Shown here: positions 7,772-16,579 of the stretch, in pieces
Layout of the letters: each line of letters opens with the position of its first letter
Numbering within the stretch: position 1 is the stretch's first letter
Source: PALSA-607 sp036509315
GTDB taxonomy: Bacteria; Actinomycetota; Actinomycetes; Acidothermales; Acidothermaceae
Direction of reading: 5' to 3'
NCBI GenBank assembly: GCA_036509315.1
Contig: DATCFU010000249.1
Location: 31,658-95,657, forward strand
Length of the DNA stretch: 64,000 nt
Translations under genes and position numbers: made by a program
Notes under the pieces: generated by a model
Databases searched by the model: none
What the model was told of the DNA's origin: nothing
What the model saw: only the letters and a program-made list of their open reading frames with translations

Positions 7772-8534
7772 AGGCGCCAGCTTCCGCGCTGACCGGGACG
7801 CGACGCGTACGTGCTAGCAAGGCAACACCGACCACGATCAGCAGCGTCAGGCCGATACTTACGTTTCCTCTGCCCCAGTTGAGGCCGCCGAGATTGTGGG
7901 GGGTGCCCATCCAGTCGGCAAACGAGGCGCCTAGCGGGCGGGTGAGCACGTACGCGCACCAGAAAGCGGCGATTGCGTTGACCCCGGTGAAGCGATAAGC
8001 CAATGCCGGAACGCTGATGGCCGCGGCGAAAAGCAACGCGGATGAGAAGAAGCCAAGGTGAAGTGTGTACGCCGTCATGTCCCCGGCGGCGGTGCCCAAT
8101 GCGAAGGTCGCGAGCACCGTCGCCCAGTAGAACAACTCGCGTCGTGTCGTGTTGATGCTGTGGATCGACAACGTGCCCTCGACCCTGTACCAGGTAATGA
8201 ATACGGCTGCCAAAACGATGGCGAACCCAATCGTTGAGACCACGTAGGGGACGCCGAACCGAACGTGAAGAACGTCGGCAGCCATCGTTCCGAATACCGC
8301 GACCATGACGACGGCCAGCCAATAGATCCACACGACGTATTCGCGCAACCGCAACTGCAACGCCAATGCAATGACGAAGCCAAGAAAGCCGAACGTGACT
8401 GCAATGACTGGGTCAATCTGATGGACGCTGTAGTCGGAGGTCGCTTCGCCCATCGCGGTCGTCAGGATCTTGACCACCCAGAACCCGATCGTTACCTGTG
8501 GAACCTTTACCCCGATGCGTCGAGTCAACAGCAC
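7770..8534 (-). CDS. COG4705-like multi-pass membrane protein
   Basis: About 254 residues (278 codons of open frame extend slightly further upstream). The protein opens with KVPQVTIGFWVVKILTTAMGEATSDY, the signature of the uncharacterised COG4705 membrane proteins, and has about eight hydrophobic spans. A Gly-x2-4-Asp motif recurs: TTAMGEATSDY near the start, TFALGTAAGDMTA in the middle and TRPLGASFADW near the end, pointing to internally repeated helix pairs with buried acidic residues, as in some metal or ion permeases. The chosen GTG follows a GGGGG stretch; the exact start is uncertain. It is convergent with the helicase. Function is not known for the family. Confidence 0.75.
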   Translation of the reverse strand: MLLTRRIGVKVPQVTIGFWVVKILTTAMGEATSDYSVHQIDPVIAVTFGFLGFVIALALQLRLREYVVWIYWLAVVMVAVFGTMAADVLHVRFGVPYVVSTIGFAIVLAAVFITWYRVEGTLSIHSINTTRRELFYWATVLATFALGTAAGDMTAYTLHLGFFSSALLFAAAISVPALAYRFTGVNAIAAFWCAYVLTRPLGASFADWMGTPHNLGGLNWGRGNVSIGLTLLIVVGVALLARTRRVPVSAEAGA

Positions 8535-8582
8535 CCGTCGAAACCCCCTGCAGCCAAAGAGTTGGACTCTAAGGACGAACAC

Positions 8583-9066
8583 CTGAAGAACACCTGACGA
8601 CAGGGCGACGACGGCTGCGACGTGCAGTGCTTACCTCGCCCGGCGCACAGAGGTACCCCTACGGTTGGTGCACGCCGTCCGGTCACCGGGGCCCCATAAA
8701 TCATGCCAGTTATCATTCATGGTTCGCCTACTCACGTCCTGATCGTGCATATCGGCGTTGTGCTGCGCCCCCTCTCGGTCGACTACCACGGACACCGCTC
8801 ACGCGAGGCACGTCCAGCTCGCTCACCAGCTCGTGCCACTTGCCGCCACATTCGGAGGTGTGCAGGTCTATCGAGTCGGCGACGCCGGAGGGCTGCGTGG
8901 GCTGGTCGGCTCTCCAGCAGCGCGACCCCAGCGTCGCATTGAGCCTGGATAGCCCAGGGACCCTCGCCTCATTGCCTGCCATCGCGGCGCTGTCATCGCT
9001 CCCATAAGGTGACCTGAACAACGACGTACCTGGACGTGGGCGCGACGACAGCACGGGTGAAAAGAG
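8583..9066. other. 480-base stretch without a supported gene
   Basis: Open frames exist on both strands but none has a ribosome binding site or recognisable composition. One plus-strand stretch (about 8795-8950) reads HVQLAHQLVPLAATFGGVQV and looks faintly protein-like, so it could be a gene remnant. Otherwise I see nothing. Confidence 0.4.
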
Positions 9067-9075
9067 GTGGTTGCC

Positions 9076-10944
9076 GTGCAAGGTATGGGTGGCTCAGTCG
9101 ACGGCAACAACCCGCTCATTGTCTCGGCTTTTGAGTCTGCTTTGCATCATCAAGCCCTGATCGTGCTGATCCTCTTGATCATCGCGGCGACTGCGTGGGT
9201 GTGGCCTTACACCACTCCGAAGCCCAGCCTGGGTGTCGCGTCGCCCGCGGACCCGGCCGAGGCGACGAGTGGGGCTATCGGGCCTGCCGTCGGCGGCTCC
9301 GACACCGACGCGGCAGTCGGAACCGGTGAGCACCCGGCCCGCAAATGGCTACGCGTGAGCTTCGGTGTGCTCTGGATCTTCGATGGCCTGTTGCAACTCC
9401 AGCACGGCATGCCCGTCGGGCTGCCCACGGACGTCGTACAGCCCGCCGCGGCAACGTCGCCGCAGTGGGTTCAGAACGTCGTCAACGCCGGGACTCTGAT
9501 CTGGCAACGACACCCGATTCCGGCCGCAGCGGCGACCGTGTGGATCCAGATTGGCGTCGGCGTCCTGCTTCTCGTAGCGAAGCGCGGGCGCGTCTCGCAG
9601 CTAGCCGGCGTTGTGAGCCTCGGGTGGGGCCTTGTCGTGTGGGTTTTCGGTGAGGCATTCGGTGGGGTCTTCGGCTCAGGTGTGAGCTGGCTGTTCGGCG
9701 CCCCTGGCGCGGTGCTGTTCTATGTCATCGCCGGCGTGCTGATCGCATTGCCGGAGCGCGCGTGGGTGGGACAGCGCGTCGGTCGCACAATGGTCGGCGT
9801 TCTCGGCGCCTTCTTCGTCGGTATGGCGGTTCTGCAAGCGTGGCCTGGTCGCGGGTTCTGGCAGGGACAGAGCAATCCGCATGTCACGGCCGGCGGCCTG
9901 ACCTCGATGGTGCAAACCATGGCGCAGACCCCGCAGCCTCATGCGCTGTCGTCGATCGTCTCCTCGTTCGCGTCGTTCGACGCCCACCACGGATGGTTCG
10001 TGAATCTCGTCGTCGTGCTCGCACTTGCCGGTATCGGCATCGCACTCCTAACCGGTCGCGAACAGGCCACGTTCGTGGCCTTGGTGTGCGGCAGCGTCCT
10101 ATGCGTCGCCGTGTGGGTGCTTGTGCAAGATCTCGGCTTCCTTGGAGGCGTCGGCACCGACCCGAACAGCATGATCCCGACAATGCTGCTCATCGGTGGC
10201 GGTTATCTTGCGCTTACCCGACAAGCTTCACCGGTGGCCGTTAAGGCCGAGCACGTGAGACCGACAAGCCTGCGTAATGCCCTGAGTTCTCCTTCGGCGT
10301 TGGCCGTAACCGCTGCCGTCGCCTCGTTCGGCATCGTCTTGGTTGGTGCCGTGCCGATGGCATTCGCATCGGTGAACACACACACCGACACGATCGTCAC
10401 TGAGGCAATCAATGGGCAGCCGGAACCGACCGATACACCGGCTGCCCCCTTCGAGTTGACCGATCAGACCGGTGCGACAGTCAGCCTCGCGAGCCTGAAG
10501 GGCCGGACCATCGCGCTGACGTTTCTCGACCCGGTCTGCACGACCGACTGCCCGTTGATTGCCCAACAGTTCCGCAGGGTTGACGAGTCGCTCGGCACAG
10601 GGGCCGTCAACAGCACAGCATTCGTGGCGGTCGTCGCGAACCCCACCTACCTCGGCGTGCAGTTCGTGCAGGCCTTCGACTCCCAAGAAGATATGAACAT
10701 GCCCAACTGGTACTTCCTGACCGGATCGCTAGCGCAGCTGACCGCGGTGTGGGATGCCTACGGCATTCAAGTGCAGTCCATTGGCAGCGGTGGAATGGCA
10801 GCGCACAGCGATACCACCTACGTCATCGACGCCGCGGGGCACCTGCGAACGATCTTTGGTGCCGATCCCGGCAACACCTCGACGGACTCCGCATCATTCG
10901 CCAACCTCCTGAACAAAGAAATGCGCGCGGTCGCAGCCGGATGA
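9076..10944 (+). CDS. Multi-pass membrane domain fused to a C-terminal Sco (SenC) copper chaperone domain
   Basis: About 622 residues. The first ~440 hold roughly nine membrane spans, with a stretch around residues 95-120 (GVLWIFDGLLQLQHGMPVGL) like that of DoxX-type membrane proteins. The last ~170 residues are a thioredoxin-fold Sco domain: APFELTDQTGATVSLASLKG, then DPVCTTDCPLIAQQF with the CxxxC copper-binding pair, and AHSDTTYVIDAAG supplying the copper-ligand His. Sco proteins load CuA of cytochrome oxidase subunit II, which fits the oxidase genes nearby. GTG at 9076 is preferred because AAAGAGG lies eight bases upstream; an in-frame GTG at 9067 also exists. The stop overlaps the next gene by ATGA, so the two are co-transcribed. 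Confidence 0.85.
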   Translation: MQGMGGSVDGNNPLIVSAFESALHHQALIVLILLIIAATAWVWPYTTPKPSLGVASPADPAEATSGAIGPAVGGSDTDAAVGTGEHPARKWLRVSFGVLWIFDGLLQLQHGMPVGLPTDVVQPAAATSPQWVQNVVNAGTLIWQRHPIPAAAATVWIQIGVGVLLLVAKRGRVSQLAGVVSLGWGLVVWVFGEAFGGVFGSGVSWLFGAPGAVLFYVIAGVLIALPERAWVGQRVGRTMVGVLGAFFVGMAVLQAWPGRGFWQGQSNPHVTAGGLTSMVQTMAQTPQPHALSSIVSSFASFDAHHGWFVNLVVVLALAGIGIALLTGREQATFVALVCGSVLCVAVWVLVQDLGFLGGVGTDPNSMIPTMLLIGGGYLALTRQASPVAVKAEHVRPTSLRNALSSPSALAVTAAVASFGIVLVGAVPMAFASVNTHTDTIVTEAINGQPEPTDTPAAPFELTDQTGATVSLASLKGRTIALTFLDPVCTTDCPLIAQQFRRVDESLGTGAVNSTAFVAVVANPTYLGVQFVQAFDSQEDMNMPNWYFLTGSLAQLTAVWDAYGIQVQSIGSGGMAAHSDTTYVIDAAGHLRTIFGADPGNTSTDSASFANLLNKEMRAVAAG

Positions 10945-12137
10945 GATCGCCGGGAGGCATCAGCAGCAAGTCGTCCCAAACACTTATGCGGGGACGCCGA
11001 CGTGCCGCCGTTGCGGTCGCAGTTGGCACTTTGGCGGTCACAGCCTGCAGCTCACACTCGGCGCCTGGTTCCTCCGCGGCCGCACCCGACGCAGCGGTCG
11101 GCGTCCCCCTCGCGACGTCCGTTGCGACTTCGCTGGGCAACTGGGCGACGTTTCCGATGGGCCACCTCGACAGTCCGAGCGGCACGTTCTGGGAGGCGTT
11201 CACGCTCCCCGCAGGTTCCGACAAGTGGGTCGAGCGGACCCCGCCCAACGTTGCTGACAACGGTGGGCTGGTCACTGCCCCGACCAGCACCGGGGTCGTG
11301 GTTGGCTTTCGGCCGAGCCACCTGCTCAGCTTCTCCCCACTCGCTGTCACCAACGACGGTGGTGCGACGTACATGCCGGGGCTGGTCTCGGGTGGCCTCG
11401 CCAACGTGCCCGATGCGCTCAGCCTTGCACCGAACGGCCGTGCGGCCGCGTTGACCGACACGCAGGTGTTGACCAGCACCGCGGCGCTTTCGGCGTGGCA
11501 AACATTGATAACCGTTGCCGCGATCAAGGCATCGCCAGCGGGCGTCGCCTGCGGCGTCCAGCAACTGACGGCGATCATGACGAACGAGGGTGGCGTGTTC
11601 GTCGGTGCCGCGTGCTCTACGCCAGGCGTCGTCGGGCTGTTCCAGCAGGCGGGGTCGCGGTTCGTCTCGGCCAACGTGCAGTTGCCATCCGCTGACGCGA
11701 AAGCTTCCGTCGAGGTGCTGCGCATCGTGCCGTACAACCAAGGCGTTGCGGCGCTGCTCGGCGTCCGCGATGGTTCGACGACGGGGTACCTCGCCGCCTG
11801 GAACTCTTCGCCCGGTTCGGCGGCGTGGACCCTCTCGGCTCCCCAGACAAGTTCCGGTGTCCTGATCTCGACTGCAGTGGCGCCGGGGGCTGGCTTCGGG
11901 GTGCTCACCAGCGGCAGCTCAAACAGGCTCGCCGCAGCGGCAATTGCGGGCCAGGGAAGTAACTGGGCTCAGCTGGGCGCGCCACCCGCCGGTACTGCGA
12001 CCATCTCGGTCTCCGCTAACCGCACCGACGCCCTCGTCGTCGACTCAGCCACGTTTACCGACTACCGGCTGACGAACGGCGAGTGGGTCAAAGCGCAGAC
12101 CATTCAGGTCCCGATCCCGTACGGCTCCTCCGGCTGA
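10941..12137 (+). CDS. Secreted lipoprotein, oxidase-locus associated, unknown function
   Basis: 398 residues. A basic N-terminus (RGRRRAAVAVAVGTLAVTACSS) gives a signal peptide with lipobox VTAC. The mature part is Ala/Ser/Thr-rich with repeating strands such as WVERTPPNVADNGG, FSPLAVTNDGGATY and WAQLGAPPAGTATISV, which resemble BNR/photosystem-assembly-type propeller blades (Gly-Gly after Asp in a turn). The start chosen overlaps the stop of the Sco-fusion gene as ATGA; a second ATG 15 codons on (MRGRRR) is also possible. Its place between Sco and CtaG suggests a role outside the membrane in oxidase assembly or stability, but that is inference. Confidence 0.75.
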   Translation: MRSPGGISSKSSQTLMRGRRRAAVAVAVGTLAVTACSSHSAPGSSAAAPDAAVGVPLATSVATSLGNWATFPMGHLDSPSGTFWEAFTLPAGSDKWVERTPPNVADNGGLVTAPTSTGVVVGFRPSHLLSFSPLAVTNDGGATYMPGLVSGGLANVPDALSLAPNGRAAALTDTQVLTSTAALSAWQTLITVAAIKASPAGVACGVQQLTAIMTNEGGVFVGAACSTPGVVGLFQQAGSRFVSANVQLPSADAKASVEVLRIVPYNQGVAALLGVRDGSTTGYLAAWNSSPGSAAWTLSAPQTSSGVLISTAVAPGAGFGVLTSGSSNRLAAAAIAGQGSNWAQLGAPPAGTATISVSANRTDALVVDSATFTDYRLTNGEWVKAQTIQVPIPYGSSG

Positions 12138-12147
12138 CCTAGCGGCT

Positions 12148-13026
12148 TCAGCCAATCGGGACGGCGACGGCGCGCGGGGTCCTGCGCTCGGGGTCGTCGT
12201 CGAGCCATCGCGTCACGGTGTAGAGGATCGACGGGAGAAAAGTAACCTCCCCGCACACCCACAAGATCGCGCCGGCGATCTGCTGATCGCTCGCCTGTGC
12301 CGACGGGCCCCTACTCGCGTACCAGGGGTAGAGGTCGTGCGTAAACATGACCATCGTCATCGCGATGATCACCATGGTCGCGTTCGACGCGATCAGCGCG
12401 GCGATTCGGCCGACGGGCGCCAATGCCGGGCGGAACGGGTAGGAGCCGAAGATCTGCAGCCACAGGCACACGCCGAGGCCAAAGAAGGAGCCGTGCTCGA
12501 GCCAGATATGCACGGCTTGGTTCCTTGCGCCGAGGTCGAACGGGCCGGGCAGGTGCCAGATCAGCATGTCGACGTTAAACGCGACCACGGGGATGTACGG
12601 CTTGGCCGCTAACCGCCGGACCGCTGCGGCTGCATGCCAGGCCGACCCATCCGCAAGAGGTCGCCGAGCACGCGTGTGCCGCAGCAACCGACCGTAGGCG
12701 CGCGCGACCGGGCGAGGCAGCCCACGCAACAGAGGAACCCACGGCGCACCGAGCACGATCAAGGGCGGCCCGACGAATGACAGCAGGATGTGCTGAACAA
12801 CGTGCGCCGTCAGATAGGTGTCGGACCAGTAGTCGACCGGCGACACGACCGCCACGAGCAGGACGGCGAGGCCGCCCCACCAGATGACCGCCTGCCCGAT
12901 CCATGGCCTGGTTGGACGACCGGATTTGGCTATCGCGTTCAGGTGTCGGCGCAACCCGCGGGCGTGCACAGCGACGATAACCGCGACCACCACGATGAAC
13001 GGGTCGAAGGTCCAGTGCTGAAACAT
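12148..13026 (-). CDS. ctaG: Cytochrome c oxidase assembly factor CtaG (caa3_CtaG family)
   Basis: 292 residues from the preferred ATG (MFQHWTFDPF); an upstream in-frame GTG would add 12. Seven membrane spans and the family's conserved His-containing stretches are visible: HVVQHILLSFVGPPLIVLGAP (~75-95), DMLIWHLPGPFD and HIWLEHGSFF, and HDLYPWY near the C-terminus. CtaG of this type is needed for CuB insertion in oxidase subunit I in Gram-positive bacteria. It is divergent from the small membrane protein at 13086 and convergent with the lipoprotein gene; it is not in the same operon as ctaD, but it belongs to the same locus. Confidence 0.9.
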   Translation of the reverse strand: MFQHWTFDPFIVVVAVIVAVHARGLRRHLNAIAKSGRPTRPWIGQAVIWWGGLAVLLVAVVSPVDYWSDTYLTAHVVQHILLSFVGPPLIVLGAPWVPLLRGLPRPVARAYGRLLRHTRARRPLADGSAWHAAAAVRRLAAKPYIPVVAFNVDMLIWHLPGPFDLGARNQAVHIWLEHGSFFGLGVCLWLQIFGSYPFRPALAPVGRIAALIASNATMVIIAMTMVMFTHDLYPWYASRGPSAQASDQQIAGAILWVCGEVTFLPSILYTVTRWLDDDPERRTPRAVAVPIG

Positions 13027-13072
13027 CGTTATCGGTGCGGTCCTTCCCCGGTCGGCGTGCACAGCGTGGCTG

Positions 13073-13078
13073 TAGTCT
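13073..13078 (+). promoter_or_regulatory. Probable -10 box, leaderless
   Basis: TAGTCT ends seven bases before the GTG of the downstream gene, with no Shine-Dalgarno sequence in between. Confidence 0.5.
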
Positions 13079-13085
13079 TCGTGCG

Positions 13086-13745
13086 GTGACAGACACCCCG
13101 ACTCCCACTGAAACGGCCACGCTCATGGAGCCGCCGCCAGCGCCACTGTGGTCGTGGGCGCTGCGCCACCGCAGGATCAGCATCGCAGCGACCGTTGTCG
13201 TCGTGCTCGGTCTCGTGGCGTTCGTCGACTGGCCGCATCGCGCGACCCCCGGGCAGTTGCGTTCCGATTACGCGCAGTATGCAACCCAGGTCAGGGGCGA
13301 CGTCCAGTCCTGCAGCGTCGAGGTCGAGGAGACGCTCAGCGCCTACAACCAGATCACGGCCGGCGTGGTGCGCGACCGTCAGACAGCGGAGGCGATCGCG
13401 AGCCAGGCAGCGCTCGACTGCACCCCCATGGGAAACAGCCGCATCGATGACCTCGGAACCCTGCAACCGCCGTCGTCGGTGGCGAATTATGGCCTCGGTG
13501 CGGCGACGCAGCAACTGTATGAATGGTGCTTCCCGACCGCGGTCGACGTCGCCCAAGACATCGAGCACCTGATGTCGTCGCCCGGCGACCCCGCGACACT
13601 GGCTGACGTGAAAGCCCGGCTCACGCAGATAAGTGCAGCAGGCGCGAACGCACAAGCGGCATTCAACCGTGCAGCCGGCACCCTCGCAACGCCGCCCGTC
13701 GACTTCGGTCTCGACCAAGTGCGGGCGAGCGTGCTGGTCGGCTGA
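13086..13745 (+). CDS. Single-span membrane-anchored protein in the oxidase locus
   Basis: 219 residues from a GTG that fits a leaderless promoter; the open frame extends 17 codons upstream without a better start. A short Pro/Thr-rich N-terminus is followed by one membrane span (residues about 30-50, ISIAATVVVVLGLVAFVDW) and an extracytoplasmic, largely helical domain with four Cys (SCSVEVEE, LDCTPMG, EWCFPTA among them). I do not recognise the family. It is flanked by ctaG and the oxidase operon, suggesting a link with respiration. The last codons run into a 15-bp tandem repeat. Confidence 0.7.
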   Translation: MTDTPTPTETATLMEPPPAPLWSWALRHRRISIAATVVVVLGLVAFVDWPHRATPGQLRSDYAQYATQVRGDVQSCSVEVEETLSAYNQITAGVVRDRQTAEAIASQAALDCTPMGNSRIDDLGTLQPPSSVANYGLGAATQQLYEWCFPTAVDVAQDIEHLMSSPGDPATLADVKARLTQISAAGANAQAAFNRAAGTLATPPVDFGLDQVRASVLVG

Positions 13746-13807
13746 CCGCTGGTCGGCTGACCGCTGGTCGGCTGACCGTGGGTCGGCGAACAGCTGGTCG
13801 ACTAACA
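13733..13807. repeat. 15-bp tandem repeat, five units, at a gene 3' end
   Basis: Three exact copies of GCTGGTCGGCTGACC are followed by two diverged ones (GTGGGTCGGCGAACA, GCTGGTCGACTAACA). The first copy encodes the last residues and the stop of the upstream gene. The array ends ten bases before the stop of the convergent 30-aa oxidase subunit. Confidence 0.9.
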
Positions 13808-13816
13808 GAGCGACCG

Positions 13817-13909
13817 TTAGTTGCCGCGGCGCTGAAAGAAGCCCCACAGCACAGCGGCAAGGAACAGTGCGACCGGGAAGAGGTACGTCATGAACTGGCT
13901 GGTGTGCAT
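13817..13909 (-). CDS. 30-aa single-span protein at the end of the oxidase operon
   Basis: MHTSQFMTYLFPVALFLAAV followed by LWGFFQRRGN: one hydrophobic helix and a basic tail. The ATG has GAGAGG five bases upstream and lies nine bases after the stop of the subunit III gene, so it is translated from the oxidase operon. Very small single-helix subunits are common in haem-copper oxidases, and this is a good candidate for one. It is too short for family assignment. Confidence 0.65.
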   Translation of the reverse strand: MHTSQFMTYLFPVALFLAAVLWGFFQRRGN

Positions 13910-13918
13910 CGCTGCCTC

Positions 13919-14596
13919 TCAGTTCAGCACGGAGAAGAGGAAGAACAGCACAATAGCGACCACCGCGACGAAGACGACGACCGCTTTCGCGCCAAGAGCC
14001 GACCCGGCGAAGGCAACCTGGATGCGATCGTCACGGTTCGGGCCCTCGGGCGACAGTACCCACCGCACGCGCAGCGATCGCGCCAGGAGCGTCTCGAGCC
14101 AATATGCGGTGACGATGCAGTAGATCGCGAACAGTGGCATCGTGGCGACGTAGACGGACGCGAAACCAGACGAGCCCGGCGCCCAGCCGAGGCTCGGCAT
14201 GCTGGCGAGCTGCGTGATACCGGCTGCGAGAAACAACACGGTCGCGGAGCCGCAGGCGACCCGCCAGTCGGCAGAGTTCGTGCGCGACCGACCAGACTGC
14301 CACGACCACGTGTAGAACCAGAAGAGTGCCGCACCTACGAGCACCATCACCAGCACGGGAACGCTGATGAAGTCGGACGGGCGCTGCCCGGGAGCACGCC
14401 ACAGCGCGTCGTTGTCAAGGGAATGCAGATAGAAGTAGGAAAAGACCGCAGATCCGAACAACATCGCGGATAGCGCCACGAACAGACGCGAGCCTGACCA
14501 GTAGGCGCCACGAATCGACGTCCGCTCAAGGCTAAGATCTCGCGCTCGAGCCTCCGCCTCCCCTGGCGCCATCGCGCCGCCGGCAGTCGTCGTCAT
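13919..14596 (-). CDS. ctaE: Haem-copper oxidase subunit III
   Basis: 225 residues with about five to six spans. The stretch RGAYWSGSRLFVALSAMLFGSAVFSYFYL matches the start of the transmembrane core of bacterial subunit III proteins, and WFYTWSWQSGR and AIYCIVTAYWLETLLA follow in expected order. Subunit III stabilises subunit I and helps proton uptake. The start codon lies one base after the stop of ctaD, so translation is coupled. The charged N-terminus (EAEARARDLSLERTS) is cytoplasmic. Sequence conservation of this subunit is low, so the call rests partly on position in the operon. Confidence 0.8.
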   Translation of the reverse strand: MTTTAGGAMAPGEAEARARDLSLERTSIRGAYWSGSRLFVALSAMLFGSAVFSYFYLHSLDNDALWRAPGQRPSDFISVPVLVMVLVGAALFWFYTWSWQSGRSRTNSADWRVACGSATVLFLAAGITQLASMPSLGWAPGSSGFASVYVATMPLFAIYCIVTAYWLETLLARSLRVRWVLSPEGPNRDDRIQVAFAGSALGAKAVVVFVAVVAIVLFFLFSVLN

Positions 14597-14597
14597 G

Positions 14598-16565
14598 TCA
14601 GTTCACCTCTTCATGCTGAGTCGGGACGCCGGGTGGCGCGGCGCCGATATAGGCCATCGGGCCGGCGCCGGTGCCGTATTCGTACGGGCTCGACACGACG
14701 GTTGGCACGTGCGCGAAGTTGTAGGCGACCGGCGGAGTGGAGGTCATCCACTCGAGGCCACGCGAACCCCACGGGTTGCCGACCGGCTCGGTCGGACGCG
14801 GGTCGATGAACATCGTCTTCACGAAGTTGTAAACGAAGACCAGCATCGATACGCCGATGAAGTAAGCCGAAATCGACACCCAGTCGTTAAGACTCTGCAA
14901 CGCCTTCTCGTACTCGAAGACGCGGCGCGGCATGCCCAACTCGCCGATGGCGAACAGCGGCAGGAACGTCGAGTTGAAGAAGACGAACAGTATCCAGAAA
15001 TGAATCTTGCCGAGCTTCTGATTGAGTTGGCGACCGGTCATCTTCGGCAGCCAATAGTAAATGCCGCCAAAGAAGGCGAAGAGCAGCGAACCCATGATCG
15101 TGTAGTGGAAGTGCGCCATCACGAAGAAGCTGCCGTGCGCAACGGTGTCGGTGGGGACGTCTGACAAGAAGACGCCGGAGATACCACCGATCAAGAAGTT
15201 GAAGAGCGCCCCAAGCACGAACAGGATCGGGACGGCCAGTCTTAATCGCGCACGCCACAACGTGCCGATCGCCACGAGGTAGATGATGCCTGTCGGGATC
15301 GAGATCAGCTCGGTCGTCAACATCACCACCGGACGCATGTCAGGGTTCATGCCGCTGTCAAACAGGTGATGCTGCCAGACGAAGAATGACAGCGTGCCGA
15401 CGCCGACCATGCCGGCGACTGCAGTTCGGTAGCCAAACAGCGGCTTGCGCGCGAAAACCGTGAGCAACTCCAAGGCAATGCCGAAGCCGGGAAGCGCGAG
15501 GATATAGACCTCGGGGTGCCCGAAGAACCAGAACAAGTTCTCCCACAGGTATGAGCTGCCACCGTGCTGCGCATCAAAGAGCGCTGTCTGCACGGTGCGG
15601 TCCATTAACGACATGTACGTGGAGGCGAGCAAGACGGGCGCCGCGAGCACCATGAGCATCGCCGTCACGAGCATCGACCAGACAAAGATCGGCACGCGGG
15701 TCCAGGTCATGCCGGGCGCTCGGTAGTTGATGACCGTGCAGATGATGTTGAAGCCACCGACGATCATCGAGAGCGCCATCAGGCCGAACGCGACGAGGTA
15801 CGCGTCCTCGCCTTGGCCGGCTTCGATCGACAGCGGCGCGTAACCGGTCCAGCCGGTCGGGAAACCGCCGACGATGATGCCGGACAGCAAGACGATGAAT
15901 GCGGCAGGCGTGATCCAAAACGACAGCGCCTCGAGACGCGGGTACGCCATGCGACGCGACCCGATCATCAACGGGACGAAGTAATTGCCGAACGGGCCGA
16001 GGATGACCGACGTCATCATCATCATCATCATCGTGCCGTGCTCGCCGACGACCTCGAGGTAGGTCCCCGGCGCCAACAGATGGCGCGTCGGCGACAACAG
16101 CTCCGAGCGGATCGCCATCGCGAAGAGACCGGCGACAAAGAAGTAGACGAGCATCCCGACCAGGTACTGCACGCCCACAACCTTGTGGTCAAGGGTGTAG
16201 CTGAAGTACGACCGAAGCGTTGGCTTGCGCTCGTGCGCCCCTTCGGCTTCGGTCGCCGGCGCGTAGCCGAACATCTTCTGGAACGGGTAGTTCAGCGCTC
16301 CGATCCCGGCGAGCCAGCCGAACGTCGCGAACAGGTAGCCGAGCACCAGCGCGTGGTTGTTGTCACCCTCGCCCTGCACCTGCTGATAGGTGTGCGCGAT
16401 CCAGTTGCCGACCATGTGCCCGAGCGCGTAGCCGGCTGCAGCACCGACAAAGGCCAACAGCAGGTTCGGGCCGAGCCACCACGGCCGTGCCGCGCGGGGT
16501 GCACGTGGGCCGCCGGGATTGCCAGCCTTGTCGACCGCCGGGGGCGCCGTCGTATCCATTGCCAT
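14598..16565 (-). CDS. ctaD: Cytochrome c oxidase subunit I (aa3 type)
   Basis: 655 residues. All cofactor ligands are visible: EHGTMM (low-spin haem His), WFFGHPEVYILALPGFG (CuB His, cross-linked Tyr and the D-channel Glu), WQHHLFDSG (two CuB His) and MAHFHYTIMG (haem a3 and low-spin haem His). HPEVY marks an A1-type, proton-pumping enzyme. The N-terminus is extended by about 100 residues with two extra spans before the usual start (TLDHKVVGVQYL). Six consecutive Met follow the first haem His. The chosen ATG has GGAGG ten bases upstream; a second ATG two codons later is possible. It follows ctaC closely and precedes subunit III in one operon. Confidence 0.97.
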   Translation of the reverse strand: MAMDTTAPPAVDKAGNPGGPRAPRAARPWWLGPNLLLAFVGAAAGYALGHMVGNWIAHTYQQVQGEGDNNHALVLGYLFATFGWLAGIGALNYPFQKMFGYAPATEAEGAHERKPTLRSYFSYTLDHKVVGVQYLVGMLVYFFVAGLFAMAIRSELLSPTRHLLAPGTYLEVVGEHGTMMMMMMTSVILGPFGNYFVPLMIGSRRMAYPRLEALSFWITPAAFIVLLSGIIVGGFPTGWTGYAPLSIEAGQGEDAYLVAFGLMALSMIVGGFNIICTVINYRAPGMTWTRVPIFVWSMLVTAMLMVLAAPVLLASTYMSLMDRTVQTALFDAQHGGSSYLWENLFWFFGHPEVYILALPGFGIALELLTVFARKPLFGYRTAVAGMVGVGTLSFFVWQHHLFDSGMNPDMRPVVMLTTELISIPTGIIYLVAIGTLWRARLRLAVPILFVLGALFNFLIGGISGVFLSDVPTDTVAHGSFFVMAHFHYTIMGSLLFAFFGGIYYWLPKMTGRQLNQKLGKIHFWILFVFFNSTFLPLFAIGELGMPRRVFEYEKALQSLNDWVSISAYFIGVSMLVFVYNFVKTMFIDPRPTEPVGNPWGSRGLEWMTSTPPVAYNFAHVPTVVSSPYEYGTGAGPMAYIGAAPPGVPTQHEEVN

Positions 16566-16579
16566 GAGTCGCGGCCCTC

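Noticed and set aside
8627..9007. 126-codon plus-strand frame before the Sco fusion
   Set aside because: Composition rich in Ser, Arg and Pro with no domain pattern; no ribosome binding site.
13733..13807. Tandem array as a CRISPR
   Set aside because: Units are contiguous 15-mers without spacers, and no cas genes are present.
16015..16033. CAT trinucleotide run as a microsatellite or His-tag-like element
   Set aside because: On the coding strand it is six ATG codons in ctaD; reported as a Met run.
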